DNA of 64,000 bases from an uncultured Bacteroidales bacterium (GCA_937914945.1 CALGJF010000041.1:1-64000), one strand, 5' to 3'. Shown: positions 6,990-17,510, counted from the stretch's first letter. The notes: generated from the sequence alone by a model not told the origin. Program-made: numbers and translations.

Positions 6990-9047
6990 TTACATCCAAC
7001 CGTTATTGTTGGCGTTGTTACGAACTGTAATTGTTATCACATGCTCCACCCCATCGACAGTAACTGTTGCGGTAGTTATTCCCACGGCAACACCGGTTAA
7101 TGTGAGTTTTGTTGCATTTACCTCGGCTGTTGCTATTGAGGTATCGGCAACGGTACATGTATAGCTTTTGTTCTCGCCATCCACAAAGTAACGTGCCAAA
7201 TCTATTGTCTGCGCCTTGTCGGCATTACCCTTGGCAGGTGCAAGATAGAAATCGGGGAGTCGCATCTCACGCCCTGCGCCCTCAATGGCATTGAGCAGGG
7301 CTGCGGCATTCACCATTTTACCCATCTTGCCACGATATTTTGCAAGGTCCAATGTAGATTGCAAATGGTTCACGCTGTGATTGTAGCACACCTTCTTTGT
7401 ACCCACACAATAGGAATCGATGTCGCTTGAAGTCTCCATCAACAACTCCACAAACTCCTCGGCGGTAAAATGGCGGCGCAACTGCGCTGCATAAGAAAGA
7501 CCAAGGGCTACCACACCCGATACATGGGGGCAGGCCATGGATGTACCCTCGTAATAGCCATAATCGGGCTTGCCCTCTACGACAAGGGTGGAAAGTATCA
7601 TACCGCCATTCTCAACCTCCGAACCGGGCGCGCCATAATAGTCGCCGTCGCCACCGGGAGCTGCAATATCATTGCCTGGGCCATAGTTGGTATATGAGGC
7701 AGGGGTAAAATCGGCTGCCACGGCTGTTACGCACAAACATTTGGAATAGGCTCCGGGGAATGATGCCGCGGGGGCAAATTCGTTACCCGATGCATAAACC
7801 ACAATACCACCATCTATAACACCATTGGGTGAACCCGCGTTGGCAATAAAATAGTCGAGAGCCTCTTTCTCCAACGGATAGGTAGCCTCCCACTCCTTCT
7901 CTGTGCTGGGACCGGGGATAAATTGGGTGGGGTTGGCCTCGGGTGATTGGTAACCCCAGCTGCATTGCAACACCACCGCCCCATTATCGGCTGCATATTT
8001 CATGGCTTTTGCCTCATTCACAAGAGTAGCTTGATACTCATCATCGAACAGCTGGCACGACATGATTCTCACACCCGGCTGCCCTGCGGCAGCATCGCCG
8101 CCTGCTATTCCGCAAACACCAATACCGTTGTTATTAACCGCAGCAATGGTTCCCGCGACGTGTGTTCCGTGACCGCTGGCCATGGAGCCGGTGGTGGAGA
8201 TATATGCACGGTCGGTAGCAAAGTTATAACCGTAGCGGTCGCCCTTGTAGCCGTTACCGTCGGCATCTACATCCGATGTGTACTCCTCGGCCTCGTTTAC
8301 CCATATGTTAGCCCTCAAATCGGGATGTTCCCACATCACGCCCTCGTCGAGCACGGCAACGATGATAGAGGGGTCGCCGGTACACTTTCCCCAAGCCTCC
8401 TCGCAACCAACGTCGCAGCCAGCAACAATGCCTGCCCATGGCTGCTCAAAATCAAAATCGCCATGGTTCACATATCCCCACTGATGAGGAAGGCCCTCGT
8501 CATTGAATTTATATGTGTAACCCGCTGCGCGTGTAGCCGATAAGTTTTTTGCAAATTCCATGGTGGCGGCAGTGGCTTTGCGATCCGATATACGGTATAT
8601 TTTGCGGTTACACTGCACCTTGGAAACTTCTCCAAGGCTCTTAATCTGTTCGAGCGCGGTTTTCAAATCGACATTTTTGTCAAATGATACCTGATACCAC
8701 AAGTGCATATTGGCTTCGCGTGTACGTTCCTCGGTACGATTATCCACGGGAAAGACGCGCTCCAGCTTATAGGCCTTCAAAATATCGAGCACAGCATCGG
8801 TAGAGGGAATTCCCGAGCGTGTTTTCAACACACCGGCAGCACGAGAGGCCGGCAATTTGTCGAGAATATCGCTCATCTCGGGAGCGAACTTAATGAGGAG
8901 CTCGCCCTCAACGGAGCCCTCGGGCACAATAACTCCCTCATCGGGAAGCTGTTGTGTGGGCCCTACGATATCACTATCGGTACACGATGCTGCCAACATG
9001 GCAATCAGCAGCGATGCGTATAGAAATATATTCTTCATATCCTTCAC
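6990..9047 (-). CDS. S8 family (subtilisin-like) serine protease lipoprotein
   Basis: A 685-residue protein with lipobox MLAASC (Cys22) followed by TDSD. Residues ~40-165 form an N-terminal propeptide-like domain (GELLIKFAPEM...). The catalytic triad is readable: Asp234 in VAVLDEGV, His293 in HGTHVAG and Ser503 in GTSMACPHVSG, with the oxyanion Asn422 in YASGNE. Residues ~600-680 resemble a bacterial Ig-like domain. All active-site residues are present, so it should be active. It is anchored by lipid, probably on the outer face, and sits inside the SusC/D operon between two LRR lipoproteins and a DUF1573 protein. A role in trimming a protein ligand, or in maturing the neighbouring surface proteins, is inferred. 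An alternative start is Met4. Confidence 0.93.
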   Translation of the reverse strand: MKDMKNIFLYASLLIAMLAASCTDSDIVGPTQQLPDEGVIVPEGSVEGELLIKFAPEMSDILDKLPASRAAGVLKTRSGIPSTDAVLDILKAYKLERVFPVDNRTEERTREANMHLWYQVSFDKNVDLKTALEQIKSLGEVSKVQCNRKIYRISDRKATAATMEFAKNLSATRAAGYTYKFNDEGLPHQWGYVNHGDFDFEQPWAGIVAGCDVGCEEAWGKCTGDPSIIVAVLDEGVMWEHPDLRANIWVNEAEEYTSDVDADGNGYKGDRYGYNFATDRAYISTTGSMASGHGTHVAGTIAAVNNNGIGVCGIAGGDAAAGQPGVRIMSCQLFDDEYQATLVNEAKAMKYAADNGAVVLQCSWGYQSPEANPTQFIPGPSTEKEWEATYPLEKEALDYFIANAGSPNGVIDGGIVVYASGNEFAPAASFPGAYSKCLCVTAVAADFTPASYTNYGPGNDIAAPGGDGDYYGAPGSEVENGGMILSTLVVEGKPDYGYYEGTSMACPHVSGVVALGLSYAAQLRRHFTAEEFVELLMETSSDIDSYCVGTKKVCYNHSVNHLQSTLDLAKYRGKMGKMVNAAALLNAIEGAGREMRLPDFYLAPAKGNADKAQTIDLARYFVDGENKSYTCTVADTSIATAEVNATKLTLTGVAVGITTATVTVDGVEHVITITVRNNANNNGWM

Positions 9048-9060
9048 AAAATATTGTTAT

Positions 9061-10833
9061 TTATAAATCGTTATCCTCCTCGTCGCAATGCTCGTCATCG
9101 ACGGTTTCATTATCATCCTCTTTTTCACTCTCCTCGATATCCTCCTTCAATTCATACTTGGCCTCCATTTTGGGGAATGCCTCATAATAATTGTTATTAT
9201 TGCTGGGAGCATTGGTGAAACCTACCTTTTCGCCGGCTGAATTAATGCCGCCCTCTTGCTGGTTATAGATAAGCAAATCGGGGAACCAATCCAGCAATCG
9301 GGGATGATAAAGCAACCATTTAGGCAGTTCGCCTGTGAAAAAGTTCAAGTTGATTGAAAGGAGTTCCATGTTGGGAAGAATTTTCGGCATCTTATTATCG
9401 GCAAGCCATTGTATGGTATCGCCACCAAAGGCATCCACATCGGCCTGCGTATATGCAACCACGCCCTCCTGGCCCACGGTGAAATCGGGCAATTCTCCCT
9501 CGATATAGCAGTTGGAGAGGCGCAACTCCTCAAGATTCTCCCACAAGAAGAGACGACGCAAATCGTTCTCATTGGTAACATAACTCATAAAGTTAAGACC
9601 CACGCCATCGTCGTAATTGTCTTTCTTGGTGAGGTCGCTTGTTGTCCAACGGCGCGAACCCACCATGCGCAACGTCTTGAGCTTGGGGAAATTCTCCGGG
9701 GTGAGAATAGAAGGTATTTCGGTGAAGTTATTTGCACTTAAATCCAGGACCTCCAACGACTTGCCAAGATTCACAAACTCCTGTGGCAAGGTTGTTATAC
9801 CATACGAGAAGATTTCAAGCTCTTTCAGATAGTCGAGCTCGCAAATCTCGGGACCTAAATCTATGCTTAACAACATTGTGTTCACATTCGACATTATGTG
9901 GAGAGACTCCAAATACTTCAAATGTTTAATCTGCTTGGGAAGAGACTCTTTTGTCTCAAAGAAAGAGTACGATGCCGAACGTACACGACCGACAGCCTCG
10001 GGGCAAGGAAGTTCCTCGTCTGTAGCCTCCCACAGTGTAACACCTTCCCAATTATTCATGCGTTCACCGGTATCCCATGTATCGCCCCAGCAGTTAAGCA
10101 ATTCGCTTATGGTGATGAGGGCTATGGAGTCGCCTGCACGGGTGTCCTCAATCTTCACAGCAGCCTTTTGGCGCACTGTTATTACAGCAGGCTCGCTAAT
10201 TTCGTCGGCAGAGCTTACCGGAACCAGGCTAATTTGGGCAACACGCTCAAGCGGCTCGGTATTCATTTTCCAATCGAAGTGCAATTTCACAGTACGGGGA
10301 CGTGCTCCATAATCGAGTTCCACCTTTACATCCTCTGCACTGAGCCAATCCGCATCGGCTGATGCATAATTGAATTCCACCTTGAATTCCACGTTTGTGG
10401 TTACCGTAGTTTCGAAATAACGCTCATCATACGCAGCCGAAGACTCAATCTCAATATCCTTTTCTTTGGGAGTAATAGCCTTGGCAAAACCGGTTTGATT
10501 TATGGTAACTATTTTAGTGTCCACGCCCGAAACCACACGAAGGCTGGCCTCGCGCATGCCGTTTACAATAGAAGAATCTACCACAACCTCACACATTGCA
10601 GCGCCGATACCATTGGCAGGTGTTACCTGTACCCATGCAGCCGATGAAGATACCGACCACTCGCCTACAGCATTAACCATTATACTCTCTTTACCACCCT
10701 CTGCCGCAACAGTTATATCCTCTTTGTCGAGCGAGAAGGCTGCGGGAGCCGCATCGTCGCTATCGCTGCACGCAACCAGCATAAACAGACCGGCAACCAA
10801 TCCTAATGTTATTTTCAATATATTTTTCATCAT
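9061..10833 (-). CDS. Surface lipoprotein with BACON-like domain and leucine-rich repeats
   Basis: A 590-residue lipoprotein: lipobox MLVAC (Cys22), then SDSDD. Residues ~35-118 look like a BACON-type beta domain (VAAEGGKESIMVNAVGEWSV, later IVTINQTG), a fold that often binds carbohydrate or mucin in Bacteroidetes. A second beta domain follows. Residues ~290-510 hold leucine-rich repeats (LEVLDLSANNFTEIP, LEELRLSNCYIEGELPDF). The last ~27 residues are strongly acidic (EESEKEDDNETVDDEH and on). LRRs usually bind proteins, so this is a candidate recognition subunit of the SusC/D system. Gaps of 13-18 bases to its neighbours support one transcript. Confidence 0.82.
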   Translation of the reverse strand: MMKNILKITLGLVAGLFMLVACSDSDDAAPAAFSLDKEDITVAAEGGKESIMVNAVGEWSVSSSAAWVQVTPANGIGAAMCEVVVDSSIVNGMREASLRVVSGVDTKIVTINQTGFAKAITPKEKDIEIESSAAYDERYFETTVTTNVEFKVEFNYASADADWLSAEDVKVELDYGARPRTVKLHFDWKMNTEPLERVAQISLVPVSSADEISEPAVITVRQKAAVKIEDTRAGDSIALITISELLNCWGDTWDTGERMNNWEGVTLWEATDEELPCPEAVGRVRSASYSFFETKESLPKQIKHLKYLESLHIMSNVNTMLLSIDLGPEICELDYLKELEIFSYGITTLPQEFVNLGKSLEVLDLSANNFTEIPSILTPENFPKLKTLRMVGSRRWTTSDLTKKDNYDDGVGLNFMSYVTNENDLRRLFLWENLEELRLSNCYIEGELPDFTVGQEGVVAYTQADVDAFGGDTIQWLADNKMPKILPNMELLSINLNFFTGELPKWLLYHPRLLDWFPDLLIYNQQEGGINSAGEKVGFTNAPSNNNNYYEAFPKMEAKYELKEDIEESEKEDDNETVDDEHCDEEDNDL

Positions 10834-10851
10834 CGATAGAAAGTATTTAGA

Positions 10852-13497
10852 TTAATTATCCAACTCCAAAGACTCGCAACCGCGAATATCCTGTGTTTTG
10901 TCGTATATGAGCATATAGTACCCGTAATAAATATAATCGCAAATATCGGAAACATTAATGGTGATATTGGGATTATCGGATATCTCAAAATAGAATAGGT
11001 TATAGGGGGCTGTATCGTCAATCTTACGCAAATCGTTACCACCTATAAAGAAGTATCGCAAACCAATATGCTGCCACAAGCCTGTGGGCCATTCGCGCAA
11101 ACAACGGTTGCCATTCGCGTCGCTCTGATAACGTATAAAATAACGCACAAGCCCGGGATTGCTCAACGGCTCTGTCGGGAATTTGTCGAAACAGTTATAG
11201 CTCAAATCTATACCGGTGAGATATGGAAGATTTCGAGCATAAAAATCATCGGACAATTTACTCAATTTATTATAGCTAAGGTCAATAGCTTCAAGCATAT
11301 ATGCATTCTCGCCCTTCAATGAGCCATCAGGAATTTCCTTCATGCCGTTGCCCGACAATATAAGGTAGCTCATAGGCGAGCCGGTAGAGAAAAGCACTTT
11401 GGGGAATATCTCCAAGCAGTTCTTGGAAAGATTAATCTGCTGGGCATTTATACCGCGGAATTTTTCGCCATTCTCAAACTCGCAAATTTTATTGTCAGAG
11501 AAGTCAAGAGACTGGAACACATGTGCCGAGTTGGCATCGAATATATCGGGGAACACCTCAATATCGTTGTGGCTTGCACTGAAACTCTCCATCTGGGTAT
11601 ATCCACAAAAATAACCATTGATTTGCGGTATTCTTGTAATCTTGTTATAGTCAAGATAAACTTTCGCCAGATTTATATCCTTGCCAAAGGCATGAAGTTT
11701 TCTAATCTTGTTGTTGGAGCAATCGAGCAAACCAAGTTTTTTCATCTTGGCAAGATATTTGCACTCCGGGAACTCTTCAAGATTGTTATACCCCATGTAA
11801 ATACCTTGAATTTTAGAACCGCTGTTTCCCTCGATAAACTCAATCCAATCTGCAAGTAACTGCTCTCCTGAGATTCCTTTAAGACAAGCGATATTAAGTA
11901 TTTGCAACTCGGGCAATTTTGAAAGCATATCCATAGGCAGAGAATTCATCTCTGTGCAGTTATAGATTTCTATATCTGTCAGTTCCGTGAAATTCTCCCA
12001 ACTCCATGTATCCTCCTCGGCTGCATATTTATGATTCTCATCTATATCATCTACAAAGAAATTATCACTTGTAATGGGCGAATTGGCAATAAAGAACTGC
12101 GACAACTTAGTACAACGCATGAGAGCCTTTGATATTCCGGTTATTTGGTTTGTCTTATCGCCAAACTGTATAGCCTTTGTCTGCACACTCTTTAATGCCG
12201 CGTTCTCGCCACCTTCGTGAACAACTGTCTGCTGCCACTCTTTTGACAGGTTGGTGTGGAAATCTTTTTTAAGATTGTTTCTCTCGTAGTCGGAACGTAT
12301 ATACAATTTCTGTTCATCGGTCATCTCGGGGAAAATGTGCCCACCAAGCTGTTCCGAGTGGCTGCCAAGATAGAGAATGGAGAGGTCGGTGAGCTGTCCG
12401 ATGGCCGAGGGCACCACACCCTTGGCACCGAAGCCCTCCAACGAGATTGTTGCCACACGGCCATTGCTGTGCAACTGCACACCGGGCTGGTTACCCCATA
12501 AATCTATATCCTTGTTAAAGTGCCAATTACACCCCTGAGGATTGGTAATCCCTGCATATTTCCAATTGGGACCGTCAAGGGCCTCCCAAATCTCTTTGAG
12601 AGCAATATAATCTTTTATATACTCCTCGGTACCTTTTATATCAAACGGCACCTCAACATCCTTTGTATGCTCGTTATCGGCAATATCAAACAGGGAGCTT
12701 GTTGTGGCATAAACCTCGCCAAGCGATTTTTTACCTTTTTTGTCGGAATAGGCAGTGAAACTATATACCTTGTATTTGCCGGTGGGGAGCCACAACACCG
12801 TGTCGCACTCCAGATAAGAAGTCTCGGAATTGAAACCGGGAACGGCATCGTTATTGAAATCCTCTACATACGCAGCACGCAAAGCTTTGAATGTTGTTTT
12901 TTCAAGCGTAAATTGGTTCTGCACTGTAACGTCCACCGATTTTATATTCCCAAATGGGAAGGACTCGTCCTCCTCGGTGGCACGTGTAACCGAAGCGATA
13001 CTCTTTACAATATTAAACGACACCATTCCGCGACCGGCGACTGCAACAGATATCTCCTTTGACACAAGGCCACCGGCTACAACCGTGAAACTGCAATTTG
13101 CCACATCGGCCGACAACAGTTCCTCTTCCTTGCTATTGTAAAGGGTGTATCCAATCATTTTATAGTCGCCTGCGATGAGTTTCATTTTATCGCTGCGCAA
13201 ACCAAACTCGGCTGTTTCGGCATTGTACGAGTTCAGCAAAAGAGTTTGTGTTATGGTACTATTGCCACCCTGTACCACAACTTTTATTTTATGAGCATCG
13301 GACAATTTGTCGAGCTTTACCACAGCACGACTGATGCTACCTTGTCCCTCGGCCGACTCGCTTTTGTATAGTTTGAACTGCACATAACCATAGGCATCGG
13401 TTTGCTGCACAGCATCATCGTCGGAACAACCAACCAGGCTCAATGCCAAAAAGGCAAAGAGCATGGTCAGCAGATATGATATATTCTTCTTGTTCAT
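10852..13497 (-). CDS. Large leucine-rich-repeat surface lipoprotein (DUF4458-like N-terminus)
   Basis: I chose Met at 13497 (881 residues) rather than 13518. The later start gives a proper signal peptide with lipobox LSLVGC (Cys24) followed by SDDD, and it avoids overlap with the preceding gene. Residues ~35-300 are beta-rich and resemble DUF4458, a Bacteroidetes N-terminal domain. From ~310 onward there is a GPNW plus W-x-F-N-K-D block, then irregular leucine-rich repeats (LQSLDFSDNKI, LEAIDLSYNKLSKL, LTGIDLSYNCFDKFP). Architecture and context suggest surface binding of a protein or peptide ligand. The DUF label is from memory and less certain than the LRRs. Confidence 0.82.
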   Translation of the reverse strand: MNKKNISYLLTMLFAFLALSLVGCSDDDAVQQTDAYGYVQFKLYKSESAEGQGSISRAVVKLDKLSDAHKIKVVVQGGNSTITQTLLLNSYNAETAEFGLRSDKMKLIAGDYKMIGYTLYNSKEEELLSADVANCSFTVVAGGLVSKEISVAVAGRGMVSFNIVKSIASVTRATEEDESFPFGNIKSVDVTVQNQFTLEKTTFKALRAAYVEDFNNDAVPGFNSETSYLECDTVLWLPTGKYKVYSFTAYSDKKGKKSLGEVYATTSSLFDIADNEHTKDVEVPFDIKGTEEYIKDYIALKEIWEALDGPNWKYAGITNPQGCNWHFNKDIDLWGNQPGVQLHSNGRVATISLEGFGAKGVVPSAIGQLTDLSILYLGSHSEQLGGHIFPEMTDEQKLYIRSDYERNNLKKDFHTNLSKEWQQTVVHEGGENAALKSVQTKAIQFGDKTNQITGISKALMRCTKLSQFFIANSPITSDNFFVDDIDENHKYAAEEDTWSWENFTELTDIEIYNCTEMNSLPMDMLSKLPELQILNIACLKGISGEQLLADWIEFIEGNSGSKIQGIYMGYNNLEEFPECKYLAKMKKLGLLDCSNNKIRKLHAFGKDINLAKVYLDYNKITRIPQINGYFCGYTQMESFSASHNDIEVFPDIFDANSAHVFQSLDFSDNKICEFENGEKFRGINAQQINLSKNCLEIFPKVLFSTGSPMSYLILSGNGMKEIPDGSLKGENAYMLEAIDLSYNKLSKLSDDFYARNLPYLTGIDLSYNCFDKFPTEPLSNPGLVRYFIRYQSDANGNRCLREWPTGLWQHIGLRYFFIGGNDLRKIDDTAPYNLFYFEISDNPNITINVSDICDYIYYGYYMLIYDKTQDIRGCESLELDN

Positions 13498-13514
13498 TTT
13501 TCCAAATCTTAATA

Positions 13515-15029
13515 TCAATTGTTAACAGGCTTAAAGATTAGCGCCTTGATATTCACGTTGTTTCTGTGGAGACGCAAAATCATGGGCTTGGTGAAACTGC
13601 TTGCTGCGGGAACCTTCAATTTAATCTCATAATAGCCATCGGCATTCAATGTTATTTTGGGAGAACCCCAACGACGGGTCGGAACAGAGCCATCGGCATC
13701 ATATAATGCAAATGCAGGAGCACCTTCCTCGGGTGTGATAAGAGTATTTACAACCCATGTAGCTCCATTTACTCCATCAACAGTGTAAACATCGGTAACG
13801 CTGAGCTCGCTGCTTACCCAACTATACATAGCTTCGTCGGTCTCCTCTGAACACTCAACAATAGCACCTGTTGCATCTGTTATGACAAATCCGTCGGGAG
13901 CAAAGATATCCTTCTGCGTTGCTTCCACAAGCACATAATCGATATGCTCGTCAACAAAAGTAACAGCATCGGCTGCGCTGTTGATTGCCGCTACAAAATC
14001 GCCATGCATACTTGTGGGCACAGCAAACAGATAACCCTTGCGAGAACGCTCGTTTACAGTAGCAAAAGGCTTGGCATAGACCGATACGGAACCTGCATTT
14101 TCGGCATCCACCTCTGCCCACAACCAAGAATCGGCCGCTACCGAGATTGAGCCGTCGCTATTCTCATTGACACAGATAAACGAACAATCGTAGTTCAAAC
14201 ATTTTACATTATAGGGAATGAAGTTCTCTACAACAATCTCCTCGCTCTCGCCATCGAGTGAAGAACTTTCACTGCGGAAAGTCTTGCCATCGAGCGCAAT
14301 CTCCCAACCCCATGGGGTATAGTCGCCATCTATACGCACTATGGTGGGCGCCATTCCGCCGTAGCTTATGGGATATACATTTTCAATAGAGCCGTCGATA
14401 GAGCCAAGAACTATATTACCCGACAATTCATATGGAACAAACTCATCCAATATACTCAAAATATAGCTGCCCTCATAGAGAACGGGTTCACTCAGCCATT
14501 CGGGGTACGATTTGAACCCATACTCATAACTTGCTTTTACGGCAATGGTTGCCGATGCTGTGGCATCTATGACAATCTCCTCCACCATGTTGCCATTTTC
14601 ATCGGTAACCTCGGTGGTATGTGTTTTTGCATCGCGACTGATAACAATGGGAGCATAGACCTCGCTACCATATCCGAATGAGACGTTTGCGGTTGAAGTT
14701 TCAAAACCGCGGGCATCGTTTGTTATCTTCATATATATAGTATGTGTACCGCTCTCACCGCGAAGGTCGTTGAAGAACTCACCATCCTCGGTTGTTGAGA
14801 AAAGCACCCACATTTTATCGGCACTCACATGCCAACTGCTGTTTGTGGAAAACTCTATTGCGCTCACAACAAAATCCTTTTCGTCGAGCTCGGCTATATC
14901 ATAGCTCTCCATATTCACAAGCTCAAATGTAGCAGGTGCGGGAGTTTCGTCGTCGCTTGAACATGCTATGAATGCAACAGACACAAGGGCAAGCATGCTT
15001 ACAAGAAATATATTTTTCATTGTTTTCAT
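13515..15029 (-). CDS. Surface lipoprotein of unknown function (SusC/D locus)
   Basis: A 504-residue lipoprotein with lipobox AFIAC (Cys23) followed by SSDDE. The N-terminal part, to ~130, is an Ig/BACON-like beta region (IEFSTNSSWHVSADKMWVLF). The middle repeats beta strands with Trp- and Tyr-rich turns, and the C-terminus (VPAASSFTKPMILRLHRNNV) is beta-rich. It resembles proteins labelled DUF5003 in Bacteroides SusC/D loci, but I cannot confirm that family. It sits 23 bases after the DUF4843 gene and 17 bases before the large LRR gene, so it belongs to the same operon and is probably an outer-face ligand-binding subunit. Confidence 0.65.
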   Translation of the reverse strand: MKTMKNIFLVSMLALVSVAFIACSSDDETPAPATFELVNMESYDIAELDEKDFVVSAIEFSTNSSWHVSADKMWVLFSTTEDGEFFNDLRGESGTHTIYMKITNDARGFETSTANVSFGYGSEVYAPIVISRDAKTHTTEVTDENGNMVEEIVIDATASATIAVKASYEYGFKSYPEWLSEPVLYEGSYILSILDEFVPYELSGNIVLGSIDGSIENVYPISYGGMAPTIVRIDGDYTPWGWEIALDGKTFRSESSSLDGESEEIVVENFIPYNVKCLNYDCSFICVNENSDGSISVAADSWLWAEVDAENAGSVSVYAKPFATVNERSRKGYLFAVPTSMHGDFVAAINSAADAVTFVDEHIDYVLVEATQKDIFAPDGFVITDATGAIVECSEETDEAMYSWVSSELSVTDVYTVDGVNGATWVVNTLITPEEGAPAFALYDADGSVPTRRWGSPKITLNADGYYEIKLKVPAASSFTKPMILRLHRNNVNIKALIFKPVNN

Positions 15030-15052
15030 AATTTCTTTCTCCTAATTTTTAT

Positions 15053-15955
15053 TTAATAACCTTCACGTTTAAGTTTCTCGGCCTCATCGTCGCTTATCCA
15101 CTCAACAGCATTCACAAACACACCCACTGTGGTGGGAGGAGTCATGCTGGGCACATAAAGTGTCATATATTGGAAGATAAACTTTTCGCAACTGCTGTAA
15201 TACGAAGTATACATTGTAGGCTGATACATATTAATTATACCCTCTTCACCATAAAGAGTGCCGAAAGCCTCGCTCGTGGGACCAAACTGCTGCTCCTCGA
15301 ATTCTATAAGAGGGTTAAGCACATCGTCGGTGAGGAACTTTATTCTCACATCATAGCCATCGTAGAAATAATCCTTAATGATTATGGTATTTTCGTTCTC
15401 GGGATCTACGATAGAATATGTAAGACGGCCATCGGTGGTCTGCACATAGTTGTTTATAAAGGTTGATATTATAAAACAGTAACCGGTGAAAGCGTTAATA
15501 TCGAACTTGCATGCCTTCTTGAGCCACACATTGGTATCGGTGCCGTAAAGGTCCCATTGCGAATCCTTGTTTGTAACAAGGCGCAAACCAAAGCCTATGG
15601 AATCGCTAACCTCTATATTATCGTGGTAACCTAAAACCTCTACATTACCTACGAGCTCACCTGCCTTTATGGTTACGGTGTTTGATTTCAAAGCATAGTG
15701 GCGCCCCTCGGTGGCATTGCTCTTGCTATCTATTATTTCCACCGCAAGCGTGCGGTCATAGTCGCATGCGCGGGTTGCCACAATAGGCAACTCAAAGACC
15801 TCGCCATTCTCCTGCACGGGCAACTCGAACAGCGTATCGGCAAACATTATGTAGTTGGGGCCCGAATATGTAGTGTATTCGGGGTTGGTGCTACATGATG
15901 CAAAGAGCGCAAGCAGAGCTGAGACTATACATAAATTTACAAATCTCTTTTTCAT
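15053..15955 (-). CDS. DUF4843 domain lipoprotein
   Basis: A 300-residue lipoprotein: lipobox LFASC (Cys21) followed by STNPEY. The pattern GPNYIMFADT, then DYDRTLAVEIID, ATEGRHYALKSNTVTIKAGE and SIGFGLRLVTNKDSQW matches DUF4843. That family is found almost only next to SusC/SusD pairs and is thought to be an accessory surface binder. It lies 19 bases after SusD. No catalytic residues are apparent. Confidence 0.88.
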   Translation of the reverse strand: MKKRFVNLCIVSALLALFASCSTNPEYTTYSGPNYIMFADTLFELPVQENGEVFELPIVATRACDYDRTLAVEIIDSKSNATEGRHYALKSNTVTIKAGELVGNVEVLGYHDNIEVSDSIGFGLRLVTNKDSQWDLYGTDTNVWLKKACKFDINAFTGYCFIISTFINNYVQTTDGRLTYSIVDPENENTIIIKDYFYDGYDVRIKFLTDDVLNPLIEFEEQQFGPTSEAFGTLYGEEGIINMYQPTMYTSYYSSCEKFIFQYMTLYVPSMTPPTTVGVFVNAVEWISDDEAEKLKREGY

Positions 15956-15974
15956 ATATAATCCTTTCCTTTAT

Positions 15975-17510
15975 TTATTTGTTACTTTTATTAGGCTGAA
16001 TATTGGAGCCGGGGGCATCAATCTCGTGCTGCGGTATGGGCCACACAAAGAGAGGGTTGTCGGCCTCTACTTTAAGGCTGCTGCCGTTGGCCAGAGATTG
16101 GTCTTGAGGCTTGCGCTCAAAGCCCTTCTCCCAGCGTTTGAGGTCTTGCAGACGGAAACCCTCCATATATAACTCCTTCACACGCTCTCCTTCTATAATA
16201 TCCATGGCATTATCGGCGTTCATAGAAACTCCGCCGCCAAAATTTTCGTAGCGCTTGGTGCGCAACGTTGCTATATCCTTTGAAGCCTTATTGTAGTCGG
16301 GCGTTGCCTGGCGTGCATACGCCTCGGCACGAATAAGATACTGTTCGGCAAGGCGGAACACTTTAGGCATATTTATATGCAACAACCTGGCCGAGTTATA
16401 CAAATCGGCATTTCCATAATATTTATAGAGCAGAGGCCAGGTGAGCCCATGGCTGTGGCCAGTGGTTACTTGGTAGAAACAGATATCGTCGCGCAGGTCA
16501 TTGGCATCGAACAATTCAAATACCCACATTGCAGGAACATAATCGGGGTAGTAATTGGAGTAGTCGAAATTCCAGAACACACTGCCAAGCGAGCCACCGT
16601 AGTTTGTGGCGGTAAAGCCCACCTTCCATATAATCTCAAATGCCATATCATACTCCCACATGTATTGGTAGTAGCTTGCACCGGATGGCGATTGTGCTGT
16701 AGCACTTGCCAGCGAGTAGTATCCGCTATCTATTATCTTTGTCGAATATTTTATGGCGTCGTCCCATTTGCGCATATACAATGCTATGCGTGCGCGCAAT
16801 GCATATACCGTATATTCATTGAAATATTGCGCAGCATTGAAGAGCTCGCCATCGACAGAGGTATCAAAATCCTCGTCAAGGGCAAGCAGCTTGCCTGCAA
16901 GCTCCAAATCACTGATTACAAATTGGTAAGAATCGTAGAGCGAAGCACGTGTAATGTTCTTGTCGCCATAATAATTGTCGGTAATAACAACACCATGTTC
17001 ATTCTTGGCCTCATCGTCGGACTTATAATCGACACAATAGAGTTTTATAAGTTCCGAATAGGCAAGTGCGCGAGCGAAATATGCCTCGCCACTCAACATA
17101 TCGAGATAGTCCAATTCGTCGTCGGTGGTGAGTGTTTTCTTTAATTGCTTTGCATTATCAAGGAAGAAGTTGCAATTACCTATAACCTCGTAAAGAGTAG
17201 CATATACAGCCTCAATCTCGGTGTCGGTGGGTTGAATATCCCAGCGCCATATAGCACCAAACTTATTGGAATAACCATTAATGGCATAGACCAAATCGCT
17301 CTGAATATCGGGCAGCAAGGTCAGATACCCGCTATAAAGCGCACTGTTCATAAAGGTTGAATAAATACCATTGACAGCCTCCTCGGCCTGATTGATATTT
17401 GTAATAGCCCTGTCTTGTTCTATCGCATCGTCGGGGTACTTGTCCAAGCACGATGATACGGTGAATGCCAACAAGGCAAGCAGTGTGAATATTTTAATAT
17501 TTTTCATCAT
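15975..17510 (-). CDS. SusD/RagB family outer-membrane lipoprotein
   Basis: A 511-residue SusD-family lipoprotein with lipobox TVSSC (Cys21) and the family start CLDKYPDDAI. The helical TPR-like pattern (NINQAEEAVNGIYSTF, AYFARALAYSELIKLY, EYTVYALRARIALYMRKWDDAIKYSTKII) and the C-terminal block (VFRLAEQYLIRAEAYAR, ERVKELYMEGFRLQDLKRW, WPIPQHEI) are diagnostic. SusD-type proteins lie over the mouth of the SusC channel and deliver ligand. The gap to susC is 12 bases. The substrate cannot be read from the sequence, but there are no glycoside hydrolases nearby and there is a protease, which points to peptides rather than glycans. Confidence 0.95.
   Translation of the reverse strand: MMKNIKIFTLLALLAFTVSSCLDKYPDDAIEQDRAITNINQAEEAVNGIYSTFMNSALYSGYLTLLPDIQSDLVYAINGYSNKFGAIWRWDIQPTDTEIEAVYATLYEVIGNCNFFLDNAKQLKKTLTTDDELDYLDMLSGEAYFARALAYSELIKLYCVDYKSDDEAKNEHGVVITDNYYGDKNITRASLYDSYQFVISDLELAGKLLALDEDFDTSVDGELFNAAQYFNEYTVYALRARIALYMRKWDDAIKYSTKIIDSGYYSLASATAQSPSGASYYQYMWEYDMAFEIIWKVGFTATNYGGSLGSVFWNFDYSNYYPDYVPAMWVFELFDANDLRDDICFYQVTTGHSHGLTWPLLYKYYGNADLYNSARLLHINMPKVFRLAEQYLIRAEAYARQATPDYNKASKDIATLRTKRYENFGGGVSMNADNAMDIIEGERVKELYMEGFRLQDLKRWEKGFERKPQDQSLANGSSLKVEADNPLFVWPIPQHEIDAPGSNIQPNKSNK

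Noticed and set aside
13498..13518. Upstream start for the large LRR lipoprotein
   Set aside because: It would overlap the stop of the preceding gene and put non-signal residues before the signal peptide.
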